Assembly (NCBI GenBank): GCA_963732925.1
Contig: CAVTBJ010000011.1
Location: 62,001 to 126,000, forward strand
Direction of reading: 5' to 3'
Origin: DASZRZ01 sp963732925
Lineage (GTDB): Bacteria > Acidobacteriota > Terriglobia > Terriglobales > Acidobacteriaceae
Length of the DNA: 64,000 nucleotides
The notes beneath the pieces are model-generated. The model had not been told where the DNA came from and searched no databases. It saw nothing but the letters and a program-made list of their open reading frames with translations. How positions within the stretch are numbered: position 1 is the first letter of the stretch; each line of letters starts with the position of its first letter. Of this stretch, positions 48,017-56,832 are shown piece by piece. The position numbers and the translations under genes are program-made.

Positions 48017-48756
48017 CCCGCCCGAGAATGGCGGAGATGGGGAACACCCGCACCAGACAAGCCCCTTCCAAGGTCGCGCAAACAAGCACGCGACCCGTGC
48101 GACTCCCCGCGCGTTAACGCGCCAGGAAAATTGCAGTTGAGGTTGTCGCCGGGCCAGATCGGCGGGATAGAAGAACTGCGCAGGCACTCTCCCTGAGCAT
48201 CCGGAGTTGGACCCACACAGTTCCAATGTGGCTGAAACGAAGAATTGCGGCGGGAACGTGAATGGCAGAACAGGCCGGGAACGAGCCGCGAGAACGGAAA
48301 TCACCAAATACCAACGCGTCTACCTCAAAAAAATTGGAATTTGGACTCGGCCGGAAGAAAAACTGAAACTCTTTGCGGAATTTCCGTGTGGCGCCACGTC
48401 AATCCAGAATTTGTGAACCGCGTCGGAAAAACAGTGCCCTTGCTGACGTGAGCAGGATAGTAGCATCCGAACCGGCAATGGCAAATCGGTAATTGACCTT
48501 ACTGCGCTCGGGAGGCTTTCAGGGTAGCCGAAGAGTAAACGTTAACTTGTGACCTCTCTATTGCTGCAGCCGCTTTTACGGGCACGAGAGGGCCGTTTTC
48601 GGGTCACAAAGGTAACATGGGTTTTCGTGGAGAGGGCGGTTACACTGCTAATACAGGAGCCACCGTCAGCGTCCTCGATGGGGCTGGCGCGCCCCAGTTT
48701 TCGCAGGGACTTTGCCCATGCCCGTTTCGAGCCCGGACCGAGTGAGTAGCCAGAAG
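48017..48756. other. Divergent intergenic stretch
   Basis: About 740 bp between the lipoprotein gene (minus) and the FemAB-type gene (plus). No gene, RNA or strong promoter was recognised. The open minus frame continuing to 48307 is an extension of the lipoprotein frame without signal-peptide features. Confidence 0.4.
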
Positions 48757-49789
48757 ATGACTGTCGAGTTCTGCTCTGCACCCGGGCGCGGTGACTGGGA
48801 CGCGTTCGTGGCATCCCGGCCGCTGGCCACCAACTATCACCGCTGGGGCTGGAAGGAGGTAATCGAGGGCGCCTTCGGCTGGCAGGCCTTCTATCTCGCG
48901 GCACGGGGAAGCGGCGGTATTCGCGGCATTCTGCCGATTATCTGGCAAAAGAGCCTTCTTTTCGGCAGCTTTATGACCTCCATGCCGTTTCTAAACGGCG
49001 GCGGAGTGCTGGCCGACAGCCCGGAAGCGGCCCGGGCCCTGGTTGGAGGAAGCAGTTGCCCTGGCTTCGCGCAGCGGGGTGAAATATCTGGAGTTGCGGC
49101 ATAGGGAAGCCCAGCCGGATCTAGGCCTGGCGACGCGCGCCCACAAAGTGCGCGTGGTACGTCCTGTGGTTCCCGACTCAGAAGCCATGTTTCGCAGCTT
49201 CGATCCCAAGCTGAGGGCCGATATCCGCAAGGCCATGAAGTGGAATCTGCAATCGGAGGTCGGCGGGCCGGAACTGTTGCCCGAGTTTTACGACATCTTT
49301 ACGGAAAACATGCGCGACCTGGGCACGCCACCTTACAGCCGCAGGTTCTTTGAAGAAATCTATCGCGTGTTTCCCGACAGCACCTACATTACCGTGGTAC
49401 GGCATGAGGGCGCCGCCATTGCGTCTTCTTTTCTGATTGGACATGCCGATACCGTGGAAGCTGGATGGAGTTCTTCGCGGCGAAAGTATCTGCCCATGAA
49501 ACCCAACATGGCGCTCTATTGGCAAAATTTGCGCTTGGCCGGTGAGCGCGGCTATGCCCTGTTCGATTTTGGACGCTCGACCGTAGGATCCGGCACACAC
49601 CGCTTCAAGATGCAATGGGGAGGCAGGGAAGAGCCTCTGCACTGGGACTACTGGGTGCCCGAAGGCGGCAGCCCTCCCGGGCTGAACCCGAACAATCCCA
49701 AATATGAGCTAATGATCCGCGCCTGGAAGAAGCTCCCAGTGGGACTCACGCGGCTGATTGGACCGCCAATCGTAAAGCGGCTGCCGTGA
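48757..49789 (+). pseudogene. FemAB-family (GNAT-fold) XrtA-associated transferase, one frameshift
   Basis: First frame: DWDAFVASRPLATNYHRWGWKEVIEGAFGW and ILPIIWQKSLLFGSFMTSMPFLNGGGVL; second frame (49043-49789): EEAVALASRSGVKYLELRHRE, LRADIRKAMKWNLQSEVGG, MALYWQNLRLAGERGYALFDFGRST and HRFKMQWGG. Removing one G near 49045 joins them to a ~344-residue protein, the length and motif order of the FemAB-like protein commonly found with exosortase A. Aminoacyl or acyl transfer to a cell-surface polymer is likely. ATG 48718 is an alternative start. Confidence 0.82.
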
Positions 49790-49955
49790 GATGCCTCGCG
49801 CAATCCATGTTTCGCTCGGAACGAAGCACAACCAGCGACGACGAATGGTAGTGGTAGATTCCCCGGAGACTCGCGGTCCGGTGCTGCTGCCACGGAAGGG
49901 TTGATTCCAATCGAAAATCCCCACACAAATTGTCCCCTTCCCATAAGCGCTGGCC

Positions 49956-49961
49956 TATAAT
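49956..49961 (+). promoter_or_regulatory. TATAAT -10 box, possibly for a leaderless mRNA
   Basis: A perfect TATAAT ends 7 bases before ATG 49969, so transcription would start at or next to the start codon. The -35 region is weak (TTGTCC at 49930, spacer 20). Confidence 0.35.
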
Positions 49962-49968
49962 CTCGGCC

Positions 49969-50661
49969 ATGGGGTTGAGGTCGTATTTTAAGGAACATAC
50001 CACTTTTGGCTTTCGCCAGTCGGTACGGATGGTCAGGGCAGAGTGGGACATACAACGCCGCCACAGGCGTGGATGCAAGATCGCGCGGCAGATCGCGACT
50101 CCACTTAAGCTCAATCTCGGTTGTGGTTCCAACCTAAAACCGGGGTGGGTGAATGCCGATCTTTTTGAGGAAGGCGCAGATTTGTCCCTGGACCTTCGTG
50201 AGCCGCTGCCCTTTCCAGATAAGTCGGCTACGACCATCTATAGTGAGCACTTCTTCGAGCATCTCGAGTATCCCGCTGAGGTCGAGTCGTTCCTGAAAGA
50301 GTGCTGGCGAGTGCTTGCCCCGGGCGGCGTGTTCAGTGTGGCTTTGCCTGATACGCAATGGCCACTGCTTTCGTATGCGAACCATAATCAAGAGTATTTC
50401 TTAGAGGCAAAGAATCGCCGCTGGGGACCGGAATGGTGTCGCGAAACGCGGCTTCACCAAATCAACTACCATTTCCGGCAGGGTGGGGAGCACAAGTATG
50501 CTTATGATTTCGAAACTCTGGCCAAGGTCCTGCAAAACGCCGGATATGGGAACATCATCGAACGCGGCTTCGACCCCGCTTTAGATAGCGTCAGGCGTAA
50601 GCTGGGGACGCTCTACGTAGAGGCTTGCAGGCCTGGCGCATCTCTACAAAATGCTGCTTGA
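49969..50661 (+). CDS. Class I SAM-dependent methyltransferase
   Basis: The protein is 230 residues with motif I LKLNLGCGSNLKPGWVNADL, acidic motif LSLDLREPLPF, EHFFEHLEYPAEVESFLKECWRVLAPGGVFSVALPD (post-I and II). Similar methyltransferases are found in surface-glycan clusters and may methylate a sugar. The gene is separated by ~180 bp from the FemAB-type gene and convergent with the downstream GT. Confidence 0.85.
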   Translation: MGLRSYFKEHTTFGFRQSVRMVRAEWDIQRRHRRGCKIARQIATPLKLNLGCGSNLKPGWVNADLFEEGADLSLDLREPLPFPDKSATTIYSEHFFEHLEYPAEVESFLKECWRVLAPGGVFSVALPDTQWPLLSYANHNQEYFLEAKNRRWGPEWCRETRLHQINYHFRQGGEHKYAYDFETLAKVLQNAGYGNIIERGFDPALDSVRRKLGTLYVEACRPGASLQNAA

Positions 50662-50788
50662 TTTTGGTCGCGCTGCCCTGACATATTGAGGGAAGTTCGG
50701 TTGAAGGCGTATGTCGGACATCCGTTCCCATCCGTGACGCGATGGTCCGGCCTTCCGTGCATCCTGCATGCTCTCCCAATGGGCATTG

Positions 50789-51994
50789 CTATTTTCCCAC
50801 TGCCTGTGCGATTGTATCTGCGATTTTCCGGACCAGCACCTCCCAGTCGTGTTCGCGGGCCACTGCCTGTCGCTTTTGAATCGAATCCTTTGTGTTGGAA
50901 GACGGGCGAAGCGCCGCCTCAATGGCAGAAGACCACTCTTGGGGATTCGTAGCCAGTCCCACGACATCCGCAAACTCCTCCAGAGATCGGATCCGCGAAC
51001 CCACCACCGGCTTTCCGCCTGCCAGGTACTCGTGCAGTTTGAGTGGATAGATGTACTTGGTGTAATCGTTGCGCAGGTAGGGCATGATGCACACATCGAA
51101 ATGTTGCGGATAGCGAGCCAGCTCTTCTGCGGTTTTCGCACCCAGGAAATAAGTATTGGGAAGCTGCTCCACAGGCGCAATCAGCGCATGCAGTTCCGGG
51201 TTGGGACTGCGGGCGCCGACGAATACAAACGAGTACTCCGGATGTGCTTGCGCCAGCTTGTGCAGAAGAGACCAGTCGAGCTGAGTCTTGAGGTAGCCGG
51301 CATATCCGATGCGAGGGCGCGGTATTGCCGCCATATCCGCTGGTTCGGCGCAGGGCAACGCGAATGCATCATAGTCAACCCCGTTAGGGACAAAATGCGT
51401 GGCTGGATTGACGCGACCTTTTTTTTCCAGCAGGGCCGGGGAGTGGATAAACACCTGGCCGGCGGCGCGAAGCAGATGTTGCTCCTCGGGAGACACCGGG
51501 GAGTCGGTTTCAGAAAAGGTGTATTCGTCATCAATGTGGTAACAGCTCAGATCGTGAGCCATCAGCGACAACGCGGGCTCGAATACGGGCCGCCACACAT
51601 AGAGGACAACTTTCCGGCATTCTGCAGCCTGCAGGAATGCACGCGCGTGCCGCAGGCGCCGCTGGAAAAGCCACGAAGACAGCCAGGGGGAGCGATACAC
51701 GACTGGCAACCAGCGATGCGGCTGATAGACGTGAAATCCTGGCAGCAGCTCCTGAAAAGTTCCGAAGGGTCGTCTCAGCGGACCCTTAAAAACATCGCGC
51801 CAGTCGTGCGGAGGCTGCATCCAGACCACCCGAAAGTACTTTGCCAGCCGGGTCATGACTTGATGTCGCGGCTGCCAGCGCTCGCTCCAGTGGTCAGGGA
51901 CCAAGGCGATCACGCCGATCTGCGGCATGGTAGGGGAAATGCCGGAAGATGCTGAATCATTGGAGGATACTTCGAGGTCGGTTGTGTGAGACAT
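50789..51994 (-). CDS. Glycosyltransferase family 4
   Basis: The protein is 401 residues: IGVIALVPDHWSERWQPRHQVMTRLA, VVLYVWRPVFEPALSLM, DLSCYHIDDEYTF, THFVPNGVDYDAF, PRIGYAGYLKTQLDWSLL and YIYPLKLHEYLAGGKPVVGSRIRSL. The layout fits GT4 enzymes similar to capsule/teichuronic-type (TuaH-like) glycosyltransferases. It is a single gene, divergent from the methyltransferase at 52206. Confidence 0.88.
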   Translation of the reverse strand: MSHTTDLEVSSNDSASSGISPTMPQIGVIALVPDHWSERWQPRHQVMTRLAKYFRVVWMQPPHDWRDVFKGPLRRPFGTFQELLPGFHVYQPHRWLPVVYRSPWLSSWLFQRRLRHARAFLQAAECRKVVLYVWRPVFEPALSLMAHDLSCYHIDDEYTFSETDSPVSPEEQHLLRAAGQVFIHSPALLEKKGRVNPATHFVPNGVDYDAFALPCAEPADMAAIPRPRIGYAGYLKTQLDWSLLHKLAQAHPEYSFVFVGARSPNPELHALIAPVEQLPNTYFLGAKTAEELARYPQHFDVCIMPYLRNDYTKYIYPLKLHEYLAGGKPVVGSRIRSLEEFADVVGLATNPQEWSSAIEAALRPSSNTKDSIQKRQAVAREHDWEVLVRKIADTIAQAVGK

Positions 51995-52125
51995 GGTGCA
52001 CTCTCGAGGTCGCCGCCACGCTCATGCGGGTCACTCCCGGCTGCACTCCGGCTGCGAAGAGGAGGGGCACCCCCTAGGTTAAGACCTCGGCCGCGCACGG
52101 TCAAACAAGGTCCAGCCAGCATCGC

Positions 52126-52141
52126 CGTGGTAGCTACCACG
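52126..52141. promoter_or_regulatory. 16-bp perfect palindrome between divergent genes
   Basis: CGTGGTAGCTACCACG is perfectly self-complementary and lies 65 bp before ATG 52206 and 131 bp before ATG 51994 (minus). It is a candidate operator for one or both genes. Confidence 0.35.
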
Positions 52142-52205
52142 TTAGGCCTATTGCCCAAAGCAGCAGTCCGACGCTAGCCTAAACTGTTGGCATTGTTTTG
52201 GGTAG

Positions 52206-53708
52206 ATGCCGAGAGTGGTACAGGACATGGGCCACGACTACGCTAATCGAATGTCCTCCCCAGGCACGCAGGAAGCGCTGGCGCTCCTTCAATGCCCTCT
52301 CTGTGCTGGATCCTTTCAAACCCAGGGACTGATCTATGACGTGCTACGGTGCCGCTGCGGCGAGTATCCGATGGTGTTCGGTATCCCAGTGCTCATGCGT
52401 GGACCGGTGGGATCCTCTGGCTGGACTGCACAGCAGGTTATCGAGTCAATTCGAGCGGGAAAGTACCGGCAAGCGCTGGAAGGGCTGCTGCTCCCCCCTC
52501 TTCCCAGACCTTCAGATCTGACTCGCCGCCTGACCGAGCAATTGTCGTCGATGCGCATCGTTTGGCGTTTGAATCGGTGCCTTGATCAGCGGCGGCTGCA
52601 GAGCTGGAAGTCACGAGCTCACCGGTTCGTCGACAAGGCGGTGGGTGGGGAATTGTCCGCGGCCGAATTTCTGGAATTCTATTTCTGCAAGTCCGGGCTG
52701 AACCTGAAATCAGTAGCCTCCTATTTTATTTACAAATTTCTTCAGCCTCGCAATATGGTTGCGCTGTCGCTTGCCGAGACTCTACAGAACAGCGATGGGC
52801 CCATACTCGATCTCTGCTGCGGTGGGGGCCACATCTGTTTTGGGCTGGAGCAGCGTTTTCCCAAACGGCTGGTGATCGGCCTGGATCGCAGTTTCCCCAT
52901 GCTGTTTGTCGCACGGAACTGGAGCGCGAAAAAATGCTTCTTTGTCTGCTGCGACCTCGACTCTAAATTCCCCTTCCGTTCCGCCGCCTTTGGAGGCGTA
53001 GTTTGCAACGACGCGTTTCACTACTTCCAAGACAAGGCATCCATTGCGAGTGAATGCTGGCGGATATTGGACGAGCGCGCCGTTCTGGTCCTTCAGCACG
53101 TCCGCACGTCGTTCTCCGAGGTCGATCTGAATTATCTCCCTTTGAAGCCAATGGAGTATGGCGAGCTTATGACAAATGTCCCACATGCGATGATTCGGGA
53201 CCTGTCTGTGATGGCGACCTATCTGCAAGGCCTGGGCCCGGACTTGAGCGCAAGTGAGCCGGAGGCGGCTCAGGCCCCGATCGTGTCTTTAGTGGCGTCG
53301 CGAAATCCTGAAGTATTCAGGGCCTACGGAAAATTTGAGCAGTGGCCCCATGGCCGCGGGTCCCTGATTGTAAATCCGCTCTACCATTCAGTGGCAGACG
53401 ATTCGGGCCGGGATATCCTGGAATTGCGCTATCCTTCGGCACCGGATCCATCGATGAGCTTGAAAAACGAGCATGAGAGGTACGAACTCCGCCTGGAAGA
53501 GCGGCTCGCTGCCGAAGATCTGGAGGGCATGGCAGAGGATGATTTGGTGAAGCGGTTTATTTTGCTGGCAGCTCCGGAGTATTTCTATCGTTCGGACCCG
53601 GTAAGCCATCGGCCCCGCAAAGTCACGCGACTGCGTTCTTCCGGCGTTTCCGTCGGAGCAAGCCAGCCTCACCCTAGCGCTTTCCGTAGGTGCTCAGAAT
53701 GCTCGTGA
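52206..53708 (+). CDS. SAM-dependent methyltransferase with Trm112-like Zn-ribbon N-terminus
   Basis: The protein is 500 residues. An N-terminal Cys motif (LLQCPLCAGSF ... LRCRCGEYPMVFGIPVLM) is typical of Trm112-like zinc domains; the methyltransferase core is GPILDLCCGGGHICFGLEQRFPK, VIGLDRSFPMLFVA and GVVCNDAFHYFQDKASIASECWRIL. The long C-terminal part (~200 residues) is of unknown function. The 3' end overlaps the convergent glycosyltransferase gene by 35 bp. Confidence 0.8.
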   Translation: MPRVVQDMGHDYANRMSSPGTQEALALLQCPLCAGSFQTQGLIYDVLRCRCGEYPMVFGIPVLMRGPVGSSGWTAQQVIESIRAGKYRQALEGLLLPPLPRPSDLTRRLTEQLSSMRIVWRLNRCLDQRRLQSWKSRAHRFVDKAVGGELSAAEFLEFYFCKSGLNLKSVASYFIYKFLQPRNMVALSLAETLQNSDGPILDLCCGGGHICFGLEQRFPKRLVIGLDRSFPMLFVARNWSAKKCFFVCCDLDSKFPFRSAAFGGVVCNDAFHYFQDKASIASECWRILDERAVLVLQHVRTSFSEVDLNYLPLKPMEYGELMTNVPHAMIRDLSVMATYLQGLGPDLSASEPEAAQAPIVSLVASRNPEVFRAYGKFEQWPHGRGSLIVNPLYHSVADDSGRDILELRYPSAPDPSMSLKNEHERYELRLEERLAAEDLEGMAEDDLVKRFILLAAPEYFYRSDPVSHRPRKVTRLRSSGVSVGASQPHPSAFRRCSECS

Positions 53709-54897
53709 TCGCGGACCGGTACTCCTTCGCGTACTGCTCGCGCGTGAAGTGGGTTCGGGCGTGCTCCCAGGTTTGGCGGCTACGTTCCTGCAGCTTGGCA
53801 GGACTGAGGGATGCTATTGCCGACACGGTCTCCTGAATTTCCCCAATCGTGCACTCCTGAAGAGTAAACCCGAAGCCGTCTACGGTTACTCCGGAGTGGT
53901 TGCTGACGACGGGAATCAGTCCGGCGTGCATCGCCGTCACCACGGTCCCCGCCTGCCCTTCCGACGACGAAGCGTACACGAGTCCGACGCAACGCTTCAG
54001 AATGTCAAGAAACTGTGCGCTCTGGATGTCAACCCAGCCAACCGTGTGAATGTTGGGAGTCTCGTACAGCTCTTTCCAGTACGCTCTTTCGAATGCCGGC
54101 TCGCCATGGACGGGTCCGCAGACCGTAAGCTCCAACCCGGGCATGGCGGCGAATGCCTCCAGCAACAGGTCAAGGCCCTTGTGCACCATTCCCTCGCTGC
54201 CAAACCACAGAAAACTATTGCGGCACCGTTCAAAGTCCTTGTGCTCGGGATACTCGAAGGTGATCGCCGCAGGCAATGGCAATCGGTAAATCTGCTTGTG
54301 AGCATAACAATAAGTGCTGTAGGTGAAGTCGTTGCCAAGCATGGTGGCGCAGTCGGCATGCTCAATTCCGGAATTGGGGGGAACCATTTTTCGCGGAGCC
54401 AGGGTAATGCCGCGTCTCCGCTGCAGATCGAGAAGGCGTTTGTACTGCGCTGTCCCGTGGAAAATGTAATGGCCGCTGTCGATGTGAAAAATCTTTACAC
54501 AGGAGTCGCCAAACCGCGGCCCAAGCCGCTCCATATTAAACCGCGCATCCACCAGCACGTCATAGGCTTTCTCGGGCTCAAAGCGCACGTTGGAGTAGTG
54601 GATCACATCCACTGCGTAGCCCAGTTCCAGGAAGGTCTGAGCCATCTGCCACGATTCCCAATAGTTCGTGTGGTTGCTCGGTATGGGCTGCCCGGGCTTC
54701 AGCAGAAACGGATCGATGATGTAGGAGAGCAAAACATTCCCGCGGGGCCGCCCGGAGGGCCGGAGGGAAACCATTTTTGTCCGGTGGCTTCGAAGTTCAC
54801 GGGAAAGCTTGACGGCCGAAGTCGTGATTTCCCGGAAGAAGGAATACGCGGGTTGTCGCTTCACAAAGCGCTTCAGGGGTCTGAGACCGCTCCCCAT
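53674..54897 (-). CDS. Glycosyltransferase (GT4-like)
   Basis: The protein is 407 residues. N-terminal half: NVLLSYIIDPFLLKPGQ, NYWESWQMAQTFLELGYAVDVIHY; C-terminal half: FLWFGSEGMVHKGLDLLLEAFAAMPGLELTVCGP, NIHTVGWVDI and SSSEGQAGTVVTAMHAGLIPVVSNHSG, the donor-site GT4 motif. It starts right after the beta-propeller gene (1 bp), suggesting one transcript with 54898-60302. Confidence 0.85.
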   Translation of the reverse strand: MGSGLRPLKRFVKRQPAYSFFREITTSAVKLSRELRSHRTKMVSLRPSGRPRGNVLLSYIIDPFLLKPGQPIPSNHTNYWESWQMAQTFLELGYAVDVIHYSNVRFEPEKAYDVLVDARFNMERLGPRFGDSCVKIFHIDSGHYIFHGTAQYKRLLDLQRRRGITLAPRKMVPPNSGIEHADCATMLGNDFTYSTYCYAHKQIYRLPLPAAITFEYPEHKDFERCRNSFLWFGSEGMVHKGLDLLLEAFAAMPGLELTVCGPVHGEPAFERAYWKELYETPNIHTVGWVDIQSAQFLDILKRCVGLVYASSSEGQAGTVVTAMHAGLIPVVSNHSGVTVDGFGFTLQECTIGEIQETVSAIASLSPAKLQERSRQTWEHARTHFTREQYAKEYRSAITSILSTYGKR

Positions 54898-55911
54898 CTA
54901 AACCTCGTACCACCCATCCACTGCGGCGATATACCTCCCATTATCCAGCAAGTGGGCATCGATGTGGTGCATGCCACAGCGGTTCCACTGCTGTGGGCCC
55001 GGTCCTAGAATCGAACCGCTCCCCAGGGGCTTCTCTCTGTAAGACCGGGTCGTGATCTCGGCTTCAAAGGCATATACCTGTATGCCATACGCGGGATGGC
55101 AATCTTGCGCGAAGCGAATTACTTTGCCATCCCTTACCTGAACGCGCCCAGCGGGACGGGCAATGTGAGGATTGGCGGTGATGATTGGACTGCACACATG
55201 CTCGGACCAAGGCCCTGAAAGATCGGGCGCGTGGAACAGCCGAAGCTCGTCGTTACGGCTAGGCGCACTGGTCTCCAGGAACATCCACCAGCGGTTGTCA
55301 TGGAAGAAGAAGGAAGGATCGACCAGATAATCACCAGTGAGCAGAGTGTGGGCCAGTCGCCAGCGCTTGGGGAAGGAGCCCGCCCGGTAGAGCCGGACTC
55401 CGCCTGCCTGGTAGCTCTCTGGGATCATGTAGTAGTCTCCTTTCCATTCCAGAACATTGGGATAGGAAAGGTGAAACGGTTCTGAGAGTACCAGTTTGTG
55501 GTACTTCCAGGAAATACCGTCCTTGCTGCTGGCCCAGCCGATATGGCCGCGCCATCCTTCACGAACCAGCACCTCGAAAAACATGTGCCACTTTTTGTCC
55601 ACGCGGACAAGGAACGGGTCCGCCACAAAATCGGCCTGGCGATCGGACACGTCATCACGCGTCAGAACGGGATTGCGAACGCCGGGAAGTGCGTCCAGTT
55701 TCGTCAGGTCGGATCCCGAGTAAATACTGATGGAAAAAATCTGGCGCAGCTTTGACTCAGGCTTGAGAGCGGGTTCACTGGAGCCAGTTCGGGCGATAGC
55801 AGGAAGGAGAGTAGAATCCTGCTGACCAGAATCCTGCTGACCAAAGACGCGACGCTGCAATTGGGAAAGGCGCCGAATATGAGGACCCAGGAATTGCCGG
55901 TTGAGATTCAT
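54898..55911 (-). CDS. Five-bladed beta-propeller protein resembling glucosamine inositolphosphorylceramide transferase (GINT1-like)
   Basis: The protein is 337 residues with repeated propeller blades like GH43/GH32-fold proteins: DFVADPFLVRVDKKWHMFFEVL, GHIGWASSKDGISWKYHKLVL, YPNVLEWKGDYYMIPES, VDPSFFFHDNRWWMFLET and HIARPAGRVQVRDGKVIRFAQDC. This pattern is seen in bacterial proteins annotated as glucosamine inositolphosphorylceramide transferase family or GH43-like. It may modify or bind the exported glycan; enzyme activity is uncertain. Confidence 0.7.
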   Translation of the reverse strand: MNLNRQFLGPHIRRLSQLQRRVFGQQDSGQQDSTLLPAIARTGSSEPALKPESKLRQIFSISIYSGSDLTKLDALPGVRNPVLTRDDVSDRQADFVADPFLVRVDKKWHMFFEVLVREGWRGHIGWASSKDGISWKYHKLVLSEPFHLSYPNVLEWKGDYYMIPESYQAGGVRLYRAGSFPKRWRLAHTLLTGDYLVDPSFFFHDNRWWMFLETSAPSRNDELRLFHAPDLSGPWSEHVCSPIITANPHIARPAGRVQVRDGKVIRFAQDCHPAYGIQVYAFEAEITTRSYREKPLGSGSILGPGPQQWNRCGMHHIDAHLLDNGRYIAAVDGWYEV

Positions 55912-55967
55912 TTTTGGCCAACGTCGTTCGCCGCCGTCGCTGTGTATTTCTTTGCGACTTGTGCGGC

Positions 55968-56795
55968 CTAAATCTTGATTGCAATTCGAGCGCCAGTCCT
56001 ATCCATGCGGTTCAGAAGGATCTGTACATTATGTGCTGCAAGGTACTCATCGACAGCCTTTCGCGCCCCTTTCCACCATCCATAATCATCAATGATCAGG
56101 ACGCCGCCCTTCACCAATCTAGGAAATAAATGTACCAATTCATGCAAAGTGGATTCATACCAGTCGGTGTCCAGACGGAGCAAGGCGATCTGTTCGGGAG
56201 CAGCCCCCGGCAGTGTTTCCTCTACCTTACCTTGAACATAATGAATCGGTCCCGGGTAGCGAGTTCGCTCCATGTTCTGCTTCACCTCGTCCAAAGGCGC
56301 AAGGCAGCGAACCACCTCCGTGGTCTGCAGAAGGCGGTCCGCACTCTGGCCCCACGGATCAATATCAAGTTTCGTCGGTTCGCTCATGCCTTCAAACGTA
56401 TCGAACAGGTACAAGTCGCGACCGCATTCATTTTTTGCAATTAGGGAAAAGGCCACCGCCATCATACTTCCGCCCTTCCACACCCCGCACTCCACGAATG
56501 CGCCAGGAAGCCGATTTTCTACGATGTAATCCACCGCGCGGCAAAGGCCAAAAATGCGCTCCGGAGTGGTCATCGTGTATGGCGCAACAGCCTCGATGGT
56601 ACGGATGGTTTCCGGGTCGAAATCTTTGGGATAGCTCGGTTTGACGCTCTCCGGAGGCGCGGGAGAACGGATCAAATGCGAAGTCTTCATTAGAACAGCC
56701 GCGGCAGATCCTCTCAGCTCAGCAGGATGCAATGCGCGTCCGAGCCGAACCAAAAGAGACAGACCATGACCCAGGAAGGAAGGATGAGGGAACAC
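55968..56795 (-). CDS. TylF/MycF-family O-methyltransferase
   Basis: The protein is 275 residues with the TylF pattern: YTMTTPERIFGLCRAVDYIVENRLPGAFVECGVWKGGSMMAVAFSL (SAM site), LYLFDTFEGMSEPT, VQGKVEETLPGAAPEQIALLRLDTDWYESTLHELVHLFPRLVKGGVLIIDDYGWWKGARKAVDEYL. These enzymes O-methylate sugars, including glycan ends. The GTG start at 56795 was chosen for its strong Shine-Dalgarno (AAGGAG, 5-base spacing); ATG 56690 is an alternative. Next to an ABC glycan exporter it could cap the chain by methylation. Confidence 0.88.
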   Translation of the reverse strand: MFPHPSFLGHGLSLLVRLGRALHPAELRGSAAAVLMKTSHLIRSPAPPESVKPSYPKDFDPETIRTIEAVAPYTMTTPERIFGLCRAVDYIVENRLPGAFVECGVWKGGSMMAVAFSLIAKNECGRDLYLFDTFEGMSEPTKLDIDPWGQSADRLLQTTEVVRCLAPLDEVKQNMERTRYPGPIHYVQGKVEETLPGAAPEQIALLRLDTDWYESTLHELVHLFPRLVKGGVLIIDDYGWWKGARKAVDEYLAAHNVQILLNRMDRTGARIAIKI

Positions 56796-56832
56796 AGGAC
56801 TCCTTGAGCACTCTGTTGTGAGATGTTACAGC

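Noticed and set aside
50768..51955. 395-codon plus frame opposite the GT4 gene at 50789-51994
   Set aside because: Antisense shadow: the minus frame has clear glycosyltransferase motifs, the plus frame has none.
53749..55008. 419-codon plus frame opposite the GT and propeller genes
   Set aside because: Antisense shadow spanning two genes with recognisable families; no motif of its own.
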